A stretch of 63,306 nucleotides of DNA from RGIG3102 sp964525015. Lineage in GTDB: Bacteria > Bacillota > Clostridia > Oscillospirales > Ruminococcaceae. Positions 8,893 through 18,482 of this stretch are shown in pieces. Numbering within the stretch: position 1 is the stretch's first letter; every line of letters begins with the position of its first letter. The position numbers and the translations under genes were made by a program. The DNA is taken from the NCBI GenBank assembly GCA_964525015.1, contig CAZGFY010000009.1, forward strand, positions 1 to 63,306, in the 5' to 3' direction. The notes beneath the pieces were generated by a model. The model had not been told where the DNA came from, did not search any database, and saw nothing but the letters and a program-made list of their open reading frames with translations.

Positions 8893-8926
8893 TAACAAAA
8901 CGGATAGTTTTTTTCTATCCGTTTTT
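8893..8926 (-). terminator. Terminator of htrA
   Basis: AAAACGGATAG/CTATCCGTTTT stem with a T-rich loop and flanking T and A runs, immediately after the htrA stop codon on the minus strand. Confidence 0.88.
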
Positions 8927-8933
8927 AATATTT

Positions 8934-10085
8934 TTATTTTGCTTCTGATAAAACAACATCAACTGAGAATGTTTGGTCGGTTTCGACACGGTAGATTTCT
9001 ATATTAAATAAATCCCCTGGTGCCGCTGCTTCTAATTGATTTAATAAATCATCAGTTGTTTTTATCTCAACTCCGTTTGCGTGAGTGATAACATCTCTTT
9101 CTCTAACCCCTTTATTTAATAAATCGCTATCTGGCTCTATTGATGCTATATAAACGCCTGCATTTGGAAGTCCGTTTGGAGGGCCGTTCGTATCGTTTAA
9201 TTCATAGATACTAACTCCTAAAACTGCCCTTCCTGCAACATATCCATGTGCGATTAAACTATCTATAATTGGAGCTGCCTCGCTAATTGGAATTGCAAAT
9301 CCAATCCCTTCAAAATCAACATCGGCGATTTTGGAAGACGTAATCCCCACAACCTGACCAAATCTATTATATAAAGGACCGCCTGAGTTTCCTGGGTTTA
9401 TAGCAGCGTCTACTTGAATTAAATCAAGACTTCTTGTTCCATCATTAATATCTCTATCAAGCCCTGATATAACTCCTTGAGTTAAAGTGTATGCAAGGCC
9501 ACCTGGATTTCCTATAACTATCGCTCTATCGCCAACCACCACTGATTCACTATCGCCAAACTCTGCTGGATGCAAATCCGCCTTTGCCACTTGAATTACA
9601 GCTAAATCCGTATCGGTATCAGCTCCAACAATACTTCCTCTAATCTGATCGCCGTCTAGAAATTCAACATTTACACTACTTCCACCTTCTAAAACGTGGG
9701 CATTTGTAACGATATATCCATCATTGCTTAAAACAATCCCTGTTCCAGAGCCAATTGGAGAGATTTGAGAATCTGCATAAACTGTTATTTGGACTATTGA
9801 TGGTGTAACATTTTGATAAATAGTTTGTGCTGAATACCCATCATCTGTAATTTCAGGTATTGGATGCATCTCTATAATTGATTCTCCATTTAAAATCGGA
9901 TTATTCACATTCGGGCTTGTAGTTTCGTTTTCTATCCCAAATAAATTTTGTATATACACTGCAACTGGATTATTTGCATTTGTTGTCTTTCCAGCCATAT
10001 ATCCTGAAGATAGTGGAATTACTGCTATAAGCAAAAATGCCACTATCTTTGTTAGCGCACTGCTTTTTGGTTTTGCTGTTGTCAT
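8934..10085 (-). CDS. htrA: HtrA/DegP-like membrane-anchored serine protease
   Basis: This 383-residue protein is an HtrA-type quality-control protease that acts outside the membrane. An N-terminal anchor (about residues 12-32) is followed by a linker and a trypsin-like domain with the catalytic triad visible: His in VTNAHVLEGG, Asp in DTDTDLAVIQV and Ser in NPGNSGGPLYN. A single PDZ domain (about 285-375) contains the GVYIASIEPDSDL segment. Length is typical of Firmicutes HtrA proteins. It lies downstream of a histidine kinase and response regulator on the same strand, like a CssRS-HtrA circuit, although in B. subtilis cssRS and htrA are not one operon. Confidence 0.95.
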   Translation of the reverse strand: MTTAKPKSSALTKIVAFLLIAVIPLSSGYMAGKTTNANNPVAVYIQNLFGIENETTSPNVNNPILNGESIIEMHPIPEITDDGYSAQTIYQNVTPSIVQITVYADSQISPIGSGTGIVLSNDGYIVTNAHVLEGGSSVNVEFLDGDQIRGSIVGADTDTDLAVIQVAKADLHPAEFGDSESVVVGDRAIVIGNPGGLAYTLTQGVISGLDRDINDGTRSLDLIQVDAAINPGNSGGPLYNRFGQVVGITSSKIADVDFEGIGFAIPISEAAPIIDSLIAHGYVAGRAVLGVSIYELNDTNGPPNGLPNAGVYIASIEPDSDLLNKGVRERDVITHANGVEIKTTDDLLNQLEAAAPGDLFNIEIYRVETDQTFSVDVVLSEAK

Positions 10086-10260
10086 ATCTTAAATATTCCT
10101 TTCATATCCCTTAACTCTTTTATCTCTAACAGTTATTAAAATTTTATAATACTATACATATATTAAATTTTATAATATCTTTGTGAAAAAACTTTGTTAC
10201 TTATTAATTTCTTATTTTAAAACACATCTTTTGATTATTATAGCAGCATGGATTTTTTAA

Positions 10261-11706
10261 TTATCTTGAAATAATCTGAACTGGGTTTGCTGGAAAGTAT
10301 ATTGAAAATTCAGTGTATTTATTTAACACGCTTTCAACTTCAATCCTACCGCCACTTCTTTGCAATAGAGTGTTTACGATGTAAAGTCCTATTCCAGCAC
10401 CAGCATTATTACCACTTCTACTTTTATCAGATTTATAAAATCTATCAAATATATACGGGATTTCCTCTTTTGGTATTCCCTCGCCATCATTTTTAATTTT
10501 AAAAACTATATACTCTTCGGTTTTATCTTCAAAAACTTTAAGTGAAATACTGCCATTTTGTGGTGTGAATTTAACTGCATTATCAAATATATTATATATA
10601 ATTTGATGAGTTATATCCACATCCGCAAAAATATATATTCTTTTAGGTGCAAACCCTTTAATTTCTATGCGTTTTTCATCTATAACCTTCTCTTTAGCGA
10701 TTGCAACAGCTGAAATAGTGTCCCATATATTGTGTTTTTCTACATTTATAAAATATTCTCCCGCCTCAAGTTTTGACATTTGAAGCATACTATTTGTGAG
10801 CCTTGCAAGCCTTCCTATTTCATCGGATACAATATTCAGATATTTAGTTTGATTTTCTTCATCAATCGTTTGGTCTAATATGCCATCTACAAAGCCTTTA
10901 ATATTTGTCATTGGTGTTCGCAGTTCGTGAGATATATTCGCAACAAAGCTGGATAATGCACTTTCATGATTTTCCACAACTCCAGCCATAATATTAAATG
11001 TGTCTGCAAGATGTGCAATTTCTTGTGCCCCTGTATTTCCTTTTACACGTGCTGAAAAATCTCCATTACTAAAAGATTTTGCTGCATTTGAAATCTCTGT
11101 TATCGGTGTTACAATTTTCGAAGTTAAAAAGAATGAAAAAATGCTAGCTAGTATTAATATTAATCCTGCTGAGAGAATAAATATCGTTGATAATGTGTCC
11201 ACAAAAATTATAAGTGAATTAGTTTTACTTATAACTTCAATATAGCCTATATGATTATCTTTTTCATCATATAAGCTATACTTTATACTATATCTATCAA
11301 TTTCATTCACATATTCTAAATTTTCAATGTAAGTGGTTAAATTATTTTCGCCCAGCTCTTCTAAAAATTCTATACCAGAATTTTGATCAATCATAAGATC
11401 ACATTCTTCTATATCTGTGCAGGCTATATATTGAGTATTTTCATCAATTAAATGTATTATAGAATTTGTGCTTCTTGCAATTATTGAAAAATCATATAAT
11501 ACATCATCTGCACCCTCATCATTTTGAAGTACATATCTATTTATCGCCTCAACTGCAGTTTGCGCACTTTTAGCTAGTGCTACTGTATTCTCATTTCCAA
11601 AATAACTATTTGTAAAATACGTTAGCACTAAACCTAAAACACTAATTGTTAATATTATAATACCACTAAAAGCAAAGAAAAGCTGAGATGCAATGCCTCT
11701 TTTCAT
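10261..11706 (-). CDS. Sensor histidine kinase
   Basis: This membrane histidine kinase has about 481 residues. Two transmembrane segments (about 6-30 and 165-190) flank an extracytoplasmic sensor domain of about 130 residues. HAMP follows (about 190-240), then HisKA with the phosphorylated His in FVANISHELRTPMTN, and an ATPase domain with N box NIFDNAVKFTP, DGEGIPKEE, FDRFYKSDKS and GAGIGLYIVNT. I placed the start at the second Met (MKRGIAS) because a GGA-like site precedes it; an upstream ATG at 11718 is possible. Its partner is the response regulator just upstream. Cognate regulation of htrA, as for CssS or PhoR-type kinases, is inferred from position. Confidence 0.92.
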   Translation of the reverse strand: MKRGIASQLFFAFSGIIILTISVLGLVLTYFTNSYFGNENTVALAKSAQTAVEAINRYVLQNDEGADDVLYDFSIIARSTNSIIHLIDENTQYIACTDIEECDLMIDQNSGIEFLEELGENNLTTYIENLEYVNEIDRYSIKYSLYDEKDNHIGYIEVISKTNSLIIFVDTLSTIFILSAGLILILASIFSFFLTSKIVTPITEISNAAKSFSNGDFSARVKGNTGAQEIAHLADTFNIMAGVVENHESALSSFVANISHELRTPMTNIKGFVDGILDQTIDEENQTKYLNIVSDEIGRLARLTNSMLQMSKLEAGEYFINVEKHNIWDTISAVAIAKEKVIDEKRIEIKGFAPKRIYIFADVDITHQIIYNIFDNAVKFTPQNGSISLKVFEDKTEEYIVFKIKNDGEGIPKEEIPYIFDRFYKSDKSRSGNNAGAGIGLYIVNTLLQRSGGRIEVESVLNKYTEFSIYFPANPVQIISR

Positions 11707-11835
11707 ACTTAGTTCCATTTCTTAAAAACTTTATGGAGTAAAAGCTTGTTTTTATTATAAATACTTTCTTTTTAAAAATTTTATCTACATTTACTATAAT
11801 CGATAAATTTAAGGTGTAAAAAATAATTTTTATAC

Positions 11836-12531
11836 CTAGTCACGAAGTTCGAATTTATATCCAATACCCCAAACAGTTTTTAAACTCCATTTTTCGCTAA
11901 CGCCTTCTAATTTTTCTCTTAAACGCTTGATGTGAACATCAATTGTTCTGCTATCACCATAGTATTCAAATCCCCAAACTTCATCAAGTAAAACATCTCT
12001 TGTAAAAACCTTATTTGGATTTTTTGCAAGGTGATATAAAAGCTCTAATTCTTTTGGTGGTGTATCTACTACTTCATCATTTACCTTTAATTCATACTTA
12101 GTTAAATTCACAACTAAGTTTTCAAAGTATAGTGCACCTTGAGAATCCTCTGGAGCCTTTTGGGTGTTCGCTCTTCTTAAAACAGCTTTAATTCTTGCCA
12201 CAACTTCTTTTGTGTCAAATGGCTTTACTATGTAGTCATCCGCACCAAGTTCAAGTCCTAAAACCTTATCAAAAGTTTCACCTTTTGCCGTTAGCACTAT
12301 TATTGGCATATTGCTTTTTGCACGAATTCTACGACAAGCTTCCCAACCATCAACATTTGGCATCATAACATCCATAAGCACTAAATCTATATGCGTTTGA
12401 GCACATATACTTATCGCTTCCTCACCATCGTATGCTGTTCTTGTTTCATATCCTTCTTTTTCTAAGTATAGTCGTAACAATTCACAGATGTTTTTATCAT
12501 CATCAACTATTAAAATTCTAACCTTACTCAT
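11836..12531 (-). CDS. OmpR/PhoB-family response regulator
   Basis: This 231-residue DNA-binding response regulator has a receiver domain (1-120) with the acidic pocket DDDK, phosphoacceptor Asp in LVLMDVMMPNVDGWE, Thr in IIVLTAKGE and Lys in DYIVKPFD. A winged-helix output domain follows (about 135-230) with the family motifs PPKELELLYHL and SRTIDVHIKRLREKL. The ATG follows GGAGG. It is upstream of the histidine kinase with a gap of about 130 bp, and htrA follows the kinase, so the three genes plausibly form an envelope-stress unit. Confidence 0.96.
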   Translation of the reverse strand: MSKVRILIVDDDKNICELLRLYLEKEGYETRTAYDGEEAISICAQTHIDLVLMDVMMPNVDGWEACRRIRAKSNMPIIVLTAKGETFDKVLGLELGADDYIVKPFDTKEVVARIKAVLRRANTQKAPEDSQGALYFENLVVNLTKYELKVNDEVVDTPPKELELLYHLAKNPNKVFTRDVLLDEVWGFEYYGDSRTIDVHIKRLREKLEGVSEKWSLKTVWGIGYKFELRD

Positions 12532-12732
12532 TTAACTAACCTCCAAACTTTTTTCAAAAGCATTTATTTAATATATATAGGCGAAGTGTTAATGAATAGC
12601 ATTCTATTTATATTTTAAGATTTCTTCTCAACTTAATTATACACTATAAACTCAAATATTCAAAGCTTTTTATTTGAAAAATCCAATCTTTGGCATTTTT
12701 CTGTAACTTTTAACATATTAACAAATATAATC
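12532..12732. other. Intergenic region between the response regulator and ychF
   Basis: AT-rich divergent intergenic sequence of about 310 bp in all. Apart from the ychF promoter at 12733-12761 I see no RNA gene, small coding region or clear operator. Confidence 0.5.
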
Positions 12733-12761
12733 TTGTTAATCCCGCTTAAATATGATACAAT
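12733..12761 (+). promoter_or_regulatory. Sigma-A promoter of ychF
   Basis: TTGTTA (12733-12738), 17 bp, TACAAT (12756-12761), about 80 bp before the chosen ATG of ychF. Confidence 0.6.
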
Positions 12762-12842
12762 AAATCGGATATACTGTTAGATTTTTATCTGCATAATTCA
12801 ATACATAAAATTTTTGCAAATTTGAAAGGAATAAATAAGTTT

Positions 12843-13940
12843 ATGAAATTAGGTATAGTAGGACTGCCAAACGTTGGAAAAAGCACTCTTTTTAATGCGA
12901 TTACAAATGCTGGTGCACAAAGTGCAAACTTCCCTTTTTGTACTATTGAGCCGAATGTTGGCATTGTTGCGGTTCCAGATGAAAGATTAGATAGATTGAG
13001 CGAGCTTTATGTTCCAAAAAAATATACACCTGCGACAATTGAGTTTGTTGATATCGCGGGGCTTGTTAAAGGCGCTAGTAAAGGCGAAGGGCTTGGAAAT
13101 AAATTTTTAAGCCATATAAGAGAAGTTGACGCTATAATTCATATGGTTCGCTGTTTTGATAGCGATGATATTATTCACGTTGAGGGCAGCGTAGATCCAC
13201 TTCGTGATATAGAAACTATCGATTTAGAGCTTATATTTTCTGATATTGAAATAGTTCAAAGAAGACTTGATAGAACAAAAAAATTAATGAAGAGCGAAAA
13301 AGGTCTTGCTGATTTAATTACTATGCTAGAAAGACTAGAAGCATATTTAACTGAAGGTAAAAACGCTAGAGGATTTGAAACAAATGGCGATAATGAAGCT
13401 GAATGGTTTCGTGAAATGCCACTACTTTCTGCAAAGCCCGTTATCTACGCTTGTAATTTATCAGAAGATGATTTATTAGCAGGAATTAGTGAAAACCCAT
13501 ACTATCCAATTGTTCAAAAGAAGGCAGTGGAAGATAAAAGTGGTTGTCTTGCTATTTGTGCAAAAATCGAAGAAGATGTTAACAGCCTTTCAAGAGAAGA
13601 GAAAAAAGAATTTTTAGATGAGCTCGGCTTATCTTCTTCTGGGCTTGATGATTTAATAAAAGAAAGCTACACACTTCTAGGCCTTATTAGCTATCTAACA
13701 GCTGGCGTTGAGGAAGTTAGGGCTTGGACTATCACAAAAGGAACTAAAGCGCCTGGTGCTGCTGGAAAAATCCACTCTGATTTTGAAAGAGGATTTATCC
13801 GTGCTGAAGTTATCTCTTTTGATGATTTAATAACTCATCAAAGCATGGCAAATGCTAGAGATAAAGGCCTTGTTAGAAGTGAAGGAAAGGAATACATTGT
13901 TAAAGACGGCGATGTTATCCTATTTAGATTTAATGTTTAA
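12843..13940 (+). CDS. ychF: Redox-regulated ribosome-binding ATPase YchF
   Basis: This 365-residue OBG-family P-loop ATPase binds ribosomes. It shows the G1 loop GLPNVGKST at the very N-terminus, the FPFCTIEPNVGIV switch, DIAGLVKGASKGEGLGNKFL, the altered G4 motif NLSE (NxxE), which makes the family prefer ATP to GTP, and a C-terminal TGS domain with TKGTKAPGAAGKIH. A TTG upstream would add seven residues, but it overlaps the GAAAGGA ribosome binding site and MKLGIVGLPN is the family N-terminus, so the ATG at 12843 is preferred. mtnN follows 26 bp later and is probably co-transcribed. Confidence 0.97.
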   Translation: MKLGIVGLPNVGKSTLFNAITNAGAQSANFPFCTIEPNVGIVAVPDERLDRLSELYVPKKYTPATIEFVDIAGLVKGASKGEGLGNKFLSHIREVDAIIHMVRCFDSDDIIHVEGSVDPLRDIETIDLELIFSDIEIVQRRLDRTKKLMKSEKGLADLITMLERLEAYLTEGKNARGFETNGDNEAEWFREMPLLSAKPVIYACNLSEDDLLAGISENPYYPIVQKKAVEDKSGCLAICAKIEEDVNSLSREEKKEFLDELGLSSSGLDDLIKESYTLLGLISYLTAGVEEVRAWTITKGTKAPGAAGKIHSDFERGFIRAEVISFDDLITHQSMANARDKGLVRSEGKEYIVKDGDVILFRFNV

Positions 13941-13966
13941 TAAAAGATAAAGGATTGGTTATTATT

Positions 13967-14653
13967 ATGAAAACTATCGGCGTTATCGGCGCTATGCCAG
14001 TTGAAGTAACTTTACTTCGAGATAAGCTTACAAATTTAAAAACCGAAAAAATTGCAGGTCTTGAAATATTCACAGGTAATCTTTATGATAAAAAAGTTGT
14101 TTTATGTCAAAGTGGGATGGGCAAGGTTGCCGCTGGTGCTGCGGCTCAAGTTTTAATAACAAAATATGAAATTGATGCTATTATAAATTCAGGAATTGCT
14201 GGAAATATGACAAGTAAAATCTCAATTGGCGATGTTGTTATTTCAAATGAAGTAACCTATCACGACGCTCAAATTGATATGATCAACCAGCATTATCCAA
14301 ATCTTGATTTTTATACAGCTAATAAAGATTTAATTCTTGCAGCGAGCAAAGCATGTAGCGAAACTAATACAAAATTTATTGTGGGAAAAATTGCAACTGG
14401 TGATAAATTTGTTGGAGATTCTGTTTTAAAAAAATCAATAGCTGATTTTTGCAGTCCTGATTGCGTTGAAATGGAAGGCGCTGCTATTGCTCATATTGCA
14501 AGTAAAAATGATATTCCTTTTGTAATTATACGCGCTATGAGCGATGAATCTGATGAAATGGCTCATGAACATTTAGTTGTTCAGCAATTTGATGTTCAAG
14601 AATACTGTGATAAAGCAGCTGATATTTGCGAATTTACCATTAAATATATCTAA
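13967..14653 (+). CDS. mtnN: 5'-methylthioadenosine/S-adenosylhomocysteine nucleosidase
   Basis: This 228-residue enzyme cleaves the glycosidic bond of methylthioadenosine and S-adenosylhomocysteine, recycling methionine and supporting autoinducer-2 precursor formation. Family motifs seen are IGVIGAMPVE at the start, CQSGMGKVAAG, NSGIAGNM, ATGDKFVGD, the catalytic region VEMEGAAIAH and RAMSDESDE near the C-terminus. An in-frame TTG four codons upstream is possible, but MKTIGVIGAMPVE is the usual N-terminus and AAAGGA lies 12 nt before this ATG. It follows ychF closely and is ended by a strong terminator. Confidence 0.96.
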   Translation: MKTIGVIGAMPVEVTLLRDKLTNLKTEKIAGLEIFTGNLYDKKVVLCQSGMGKVAAGAAAQVLITKYEIDAIINSGIAGNMTSKISIGDVVISNEVTYHDAQIDMINQHYPNLDFYTANKDLILAASKACSETNTKFIVGKIATGDKFVGDSVLKKSIADFCSPDCVEMEGAAIAHIASKNDIPFVIIRAMSDESDEMAHEHLVVQQFDVQEYCDKAADICEFTIKYI

Positions 14654-14667
14654 TATATTATAAACTA

Positions 14668-14705
14668 CACTGTGACGATAACTTCTTATTATCGTCACAG
14701 TTTTA
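14668..14705 (+). terminator. Terminator of the ychF-mtnN unit
   Basis: Stem ACTGTGACGATAA/TTATCGTCACAGT with a loop of about 6 nt followed by TTTTAT. Confidence 0.9.
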
Positions 14706-14722
14706 TATTATCCTATAAATAA

Positions 14723-14815
14723 TCTTCACTTTGTTACGATTATTTATTCGAGTTTTATTTGCCTGCAAAGAGTAAAACAGGCAAATCGCTAAAGCGATTA
14801 CACAAAATGTCGTTA
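14723..14815 (-). repeat. Dispersed palindromic repeat, copy B
   Basis: Inverted relative to copy A at 5949-6038. Read on the minus strand it shares the blocks AATCGCTTTAGCGATTTG and GCAGGCAAATAAAACTCGA. Here the second hairpin is cleaner (TTTGCCTG/CAGGCAAA). It lies just after the mtnN terminator, in a 333-bp gap that otherwise holds only the promoter of the next gene. Confidence 0.7.
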
Positions 14816-14900
14816 ATATGTAAATTATGGTAATTTTTTGATAAAAGTTACATTTTATACACTTGTATAGTATTCTATGCCAATATTGCTTGTAACAGTA

Positions 14901-14929
14901 TTGTTTATTTAATTATTTTATGGTATTAT
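14901..14929 (+). promoter_or_regulatory. Promoter of the membrane protein gene at 14987
   Basis: TTGTTT (14901-14906), 17 bp, TATTAT (14924-14929). Confidence 0.5.
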
Positions 14930-14986
14930 AAGTATGTATAAATTATTAATATATTTCTATAATAATTTGAACTTTAAAGAGGTTTC

Positions 14987-16636
14987 ATGTCTAATTTTAA
15001 AATAAAAAAATCACATATAATTTTTCTATATATCGCAGCATGCGTTCTAAAAATCATCTTAGCTTCACTTCAATACCCTTTAATTCTTCCTGGGTATGCC
15101 CCAATTGACGATGATTTAATGTTCGATGCTGCCATTTCTATTACTAACGGAAATTGGCTAGGGGAATATTCACAAATAGCAATTTCAAAGCATATGTTTT
15201 TTAGCATATGGCTTAGTTTTGTAAATTTCACTGGAATCCCATATCTTGTCGCAAACACACTTTTATGGATAGTAGCTGCTTTTTATGGAATAAATGCTTT
15301 TAAACCCGTTATCAAAAATGATATTAGTTTATGGTTTTTATTCTGTGGTATTTTATACAATCCCGCTATTTCAGCAGAGTTTTCATTAAGAGTTTACAGA
15401 GATAGCATATTTCCTATTATTTCTATGTTCTTCTTTTTTTCTATTATCTCTATTGGACTTCGCCATAAGGAAGATTTTAAAAAATTAGTTTTTCATTTTA
15501 TTATTATGGGAATAAGCTTTGGGGTAAGTTATTTAACAAGAGAAGATGGATACTGGGCGTTACCATTTCTAATTATTGCATTTATTATTTTAGCTTATAA
15601 ATGGATTAAAAATAATGATAAACAAAAATATTTTAAAATTTTTGGAATTTTTATACCTATTTTTATAAGTCTTAGCATAGTATTTAGTTATTGCTATATG
15701 AATTACCAATATTACGGACGATTTATCATCAGCGATTTTACAAGCAGTGAATTTTCTAGTGCAATTGGGGCTATGGCAAGTATCGAGAGTGACACTGATA
15801 ATCCTATGGTTTCCGTTTCAAAAAGCACAAGAGAAAAGCTAGCACAAGAAGTTCCATCTTTTAATTTAATTAGCCATTATTTTAATGAGAGCCCTGTTAC
15901 AACTGGGTATCAAAATAAAGAAGCTGAGGATTATTTAGCTGGTTCATATTACTGGGCTGTTCGCCTAGCTTTAACTTTAGAGGGCTTATATGAAACACCA
16001 CAAACGGCAAGCGAGTTTTACAACACTTTAACAGAAGAAATTCAGCTAGCAGTCAATGAGGGACGCCTTGAAACTCATAATGGCTCTACAAAATTAAAAA
16101 CTTCGGTAACTCCAAGGATTTTACCAAAGCATATACTACCTACTTTAGAAGAAACCTTTAATGGATTTAAAACAGTTTTATTTTTTGAGCAGTGTAATCC
16201 TATCGCAGAAGCTGCTAAAGGGGAAGAAGAAGATATTTTAGCTATGAATGAATATCTTAATCAATCAGCTACAACCGTTAGAGTTGATGGGAGTTATCAA
16301 TCTCATCTTGATTTAAAGAGAATTCCATCTCACGCTATATTAAATTTTTTCAATACTGTTTACACAATTTTTATACCAATAATGTTTGTAATCGCTATTT
16401 TTTGGCAAATTAAGCAAGCTATAACACTTAAAAATGATAAAAAAGAAAACCTTGAAAATATGCTTAACCTAATTTTACTTGGTGTATTAGGAATGGCTAT
16501 TTTAAGATGTGCAATGATTGCTTTTATGGAAATTGCAGCTTTTGGAATTGGTACTTATGGAATGTATTTATCAACTGTTTATCCGTTGATAATTATATAT
16601 GCGTTTATCGGATTTATTAAAACATTTGAAAACTAG
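14987..16636 (+). CDS. Polytopic membrane protein, possibly a GT-C-type glycosyltransferase
   Basis: This 549-residue protein has about ten hydrophobic segments: roughly seven to eight before residue 240, then a hydrophilic stretch of about 200 residues (about 245-445), then more at about 455-475, 495-515 and 525-545. The acidic cluster PIDDDLMFD at about residue 40, in the first extracytoplasmic loop, resembles the metal-binding Asp pair of GT-C glycosyltransferases that use polyprenyl-phosphate sugars. I cannot assign a family with certainty. The ATG follows AAAGAGG. ptsI follows after about 110 bp. Another large membrane protein of similar style is at 22.3 kb. Confidence 0.75.
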   Translation: MSNFKIKKSHIIFLYIAACVLKIILASLQYPLILPGYAPIDDDLMFDAAISITNGNWLGEYSQIAISKHMFFSIWLSFVNFTGIPYLVANTLLWIVAAFYGINAFKPVIKNDISLWFLFCGILYNPAISAEFSLRVYRDSIFPIISMFFFFSIISIGLRHKEDFKKLVFHFIIMGISFGVSYLTREDGYWALPFLIIAFIILAYKWIKNNDKQKYFKIFGIFIPIFISLSIVFSYCYMNYQYYGRFIISDFTSSEFSSAIGAMASIESDTDNPMVSVSKSTREKLAQEVPSFNLISHYFNESPVTTGYQNKEAEDYLAGSYYWAVRLALTLEGLYETPQTASEFYNTLTEEIQLAVNEGRLETHNGSTKLKTSVTPRILPKHILPTLEETFNGFKTVLFFEQCNPIAEAAKGEEEDILAMNEYLNQSATTVRVDGSYQSHLDLKRIPSHAILNFFNTVYTIFIPIMFVIAIFWQIKQAITLKNDKKENLENMLNLILLGVLGMAILRCAMIAFMEIAAFGIGTYGMYLSTVYPLIIIYAFIGFIKTFEN

Positions 16637-16743
16637 CCCCTTTATCCCACAAAAAAGAGTTATTAAAGCAAGGCTAGACACTAATTATTTCACACACAAT
16701 TTGAGCTTTTCTAGCTTAAATGAAAGAAAGGATGGGGCATTTT

Positions 16744-18354
16744 ATGAATAGATACACTGGAATTGCAGCTTCTACTGGCATAGTTATTGGCGAAATAAAT
16801 GTTATTAATCGCACTAGCAGTAGTTATAAGCGTGTTACACTCCCCCCTCATCGTGAAAAAAAACTATTTGAATCAGCACTTGAAATAGCTAAAAACGAAA
16901 TAAAAGATTTAATAGACATCTCTTCTAGCGACCATAAAGACATTTTAATGTTTCAATTTTTACTTTTAAGCGACGAGGGACTACTAGATTCTATATATGA
17001 AAAAATAGAGCACGAATATGGTGCTGCTCATTCCGTTGAAATTTCAATGGAAGAATATTGCCAGCAAATCAAAGATATCGGCGATGACTACTTTATTCAC
17101 AGAACATATGATATAAGAGATATTTTAGGGAGAATTGTAAATATTTTAGATGGCACAAAAAGAGATAAATTCAACCTTGAAAAGCCTTGCATTATTATAA
17201 CTGATGATATACTTCCTAGTGATTTAGCTAATATGCAAAGAGATAAAGCTAAAGGATTTGTAACTGTTGGAGGAGCGTATCAAAGCCATTCTAATATAAT
17301 CGCAAGAACAATGGAAATACCTTCTGTTTTTGGAGTAAGTAATGATGTTTTAAATCCTATTTACAATGGGAAAACTGTTGTTCTTGATGCTAGCCGTGGC
17401 GAAATTATTATCAATCCAACTGAGTCTATACTAGCTTTATATCGACATAAATTAAAACAGCAGGAATTAGAATCAGATAAAAATTTTTCTGAGCAAATAA
17501 TCTTAAAAGACGGCAAAAAAATAAATCTATTTGCAAACTGTGACGACCCTTTTGATATACAAAAAAGTATCGAAAATTCTTCTGCAGAGGGAATAGGTCT
17601 TGTGAGAAGTGAAATACTGTTTTTTAAAGAAACAACTCCAAGCTTTAAAGATCAAATAACTTTTTATGAAAATTGTATTAAAGCTAGCAAAGATAAGTCT
17701 ATTTGCATTCGCACCTTTGATATAGGTGCTGATAAAACTGCAAATGGAATAAGCCTTAATAAAGAGCCAAATCCTGCGCTTGGCATGCGTGGAGTTAGGC
17801 TTAAAAAGCTCTTTCCTGATTTATTTTTAAATCAAATTAAGGCTTTATATATTGCAGCTAACAATACTAAAAAAATCAATGTTATGCTTCCAATGGTAAC
17901 AACTGAATATGATGTTATTGATTATTTAGATAGCGCAAAAGAAGTTTTAAACAAGCTTTTAATGGATGGGCTTGTTACTAAAGATAATATTGATTGGGGC
18001 ATTATGATTGAAGTTCCAAGCGCTGCATTAATCAGCGATAAATTGGCAAAACACGTTAAGTTTTTTAGTATTGGCACTAATGATTTAACTCAGTATACAA
18101 CTGCTTCTGATAGAATTAATCATTCTGTTGTAGGATATTATGATTTCATGAATGAGGGTGTATTAAAATTAATTGAACTTGTTTTAAAAAATGCTAAAAT
18201 CTATGATTTACCTGTTTCTATTTGTGGTGAAAGTGCTGCAATTTATGAAATAGCAGATAAATATATTGAAATGGGAGTAGACACACTTTCAATGGCCCAA
18301 GGCTCGATAACCCCTTTAAGAAAAAAACTATTTGAAAAATACAACAAAAAGTAA
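16744..18354 (+). CDS. ptsI: PTS enzyme I (phosphoenolpyruvate-protein phosphotransferase)
   Basis: This 536-residue cytoplasmic enzyme transfers phosphate from PEP to HPr, the first step of sugar uptake by the phosphotransferase system. The N-terminal HPr-binding and phosphohistidine domains contain the active His in GGAYQSHSNIIARTMEIPSV (about residue 182). The C-terminal PEP-binding barrel shows GIGLVRSEILFF, RTFDIGADK, NPALGMRGVRL, FFSIGTNDLTQY and the Cys region PVSICGESA. Length is slightly below the usual 570. I chose the ATG at 16744, preceded by GGATGGGG; an earlier in-frame ATG would add eight unrelated residues. HPr is not encoded nearby. Confidence 0.95.
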   Translation: MNRYTGIAASTGIVIGEINVINRTSSSYKRVTLPPHREKKLFESALEIAKNEIKDLIDISSSDHKDILMFQFLLLSDEGLLDSIYEKIEHEYGAAHSVEISMEEYCQQIKDIGDDYFIHRTYDIRDILGRIVNILDGTKRDKFNLEKPCIIITDDILPSDLANMQRDKAKGFVTVGGAYQSHSNIIARTMEIPSVFGVSNDVLNPIYNGKTVVLDASRGEIIINPTESILALYRHKLKQQELESDKNFSEQIILKDGKKINLFANCDDPFDIQKSIENSSAEGIGLVRSEILFFKETTPSFKDQITFYENCIKASKDKSICIRTFDIGADKTANGISLNKEPNPALGMRGVRLKKLFPDLFLNQIKALYIAANNTKKINVMLPMVTTEYDVIDYLDSAKEVLNKLLMDGLVTKDNIDWGIMIEVPSAALISDKLAKHVKFFSIGTNDLTQYTTASDRINHSVVGYYDFMNEGVLKLIELVLKNAKIYDLPVSICGESAAIYEIADKYIEMGVDTLSMAQGSITPLRKKLFEKYNKK

Positions 18355-18482
18355 TATTAATTTTTTATGAATATTATTTTAAAAAACTATGGATATTTTC
18401 ACTATTTAATGATATTATATAAGTAAGAAAATGGATATATTCCATCTTTTCACATATATTTTAAAAAACGGAGGTATTACTT

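Noticed and set aside
5834..8926. Identical terminator stems (5834, 8897) and (22246, 24104) as mobile repeats
   Set aside because: The shared part is only the short stem; convergent or reused terminator sequences explain it.
8980..8992. TTCGACA inside htrA as a Spo0A box
   Set aside because: It lies within coding sequence far from any promoter. A single heptamer is expected by chance.
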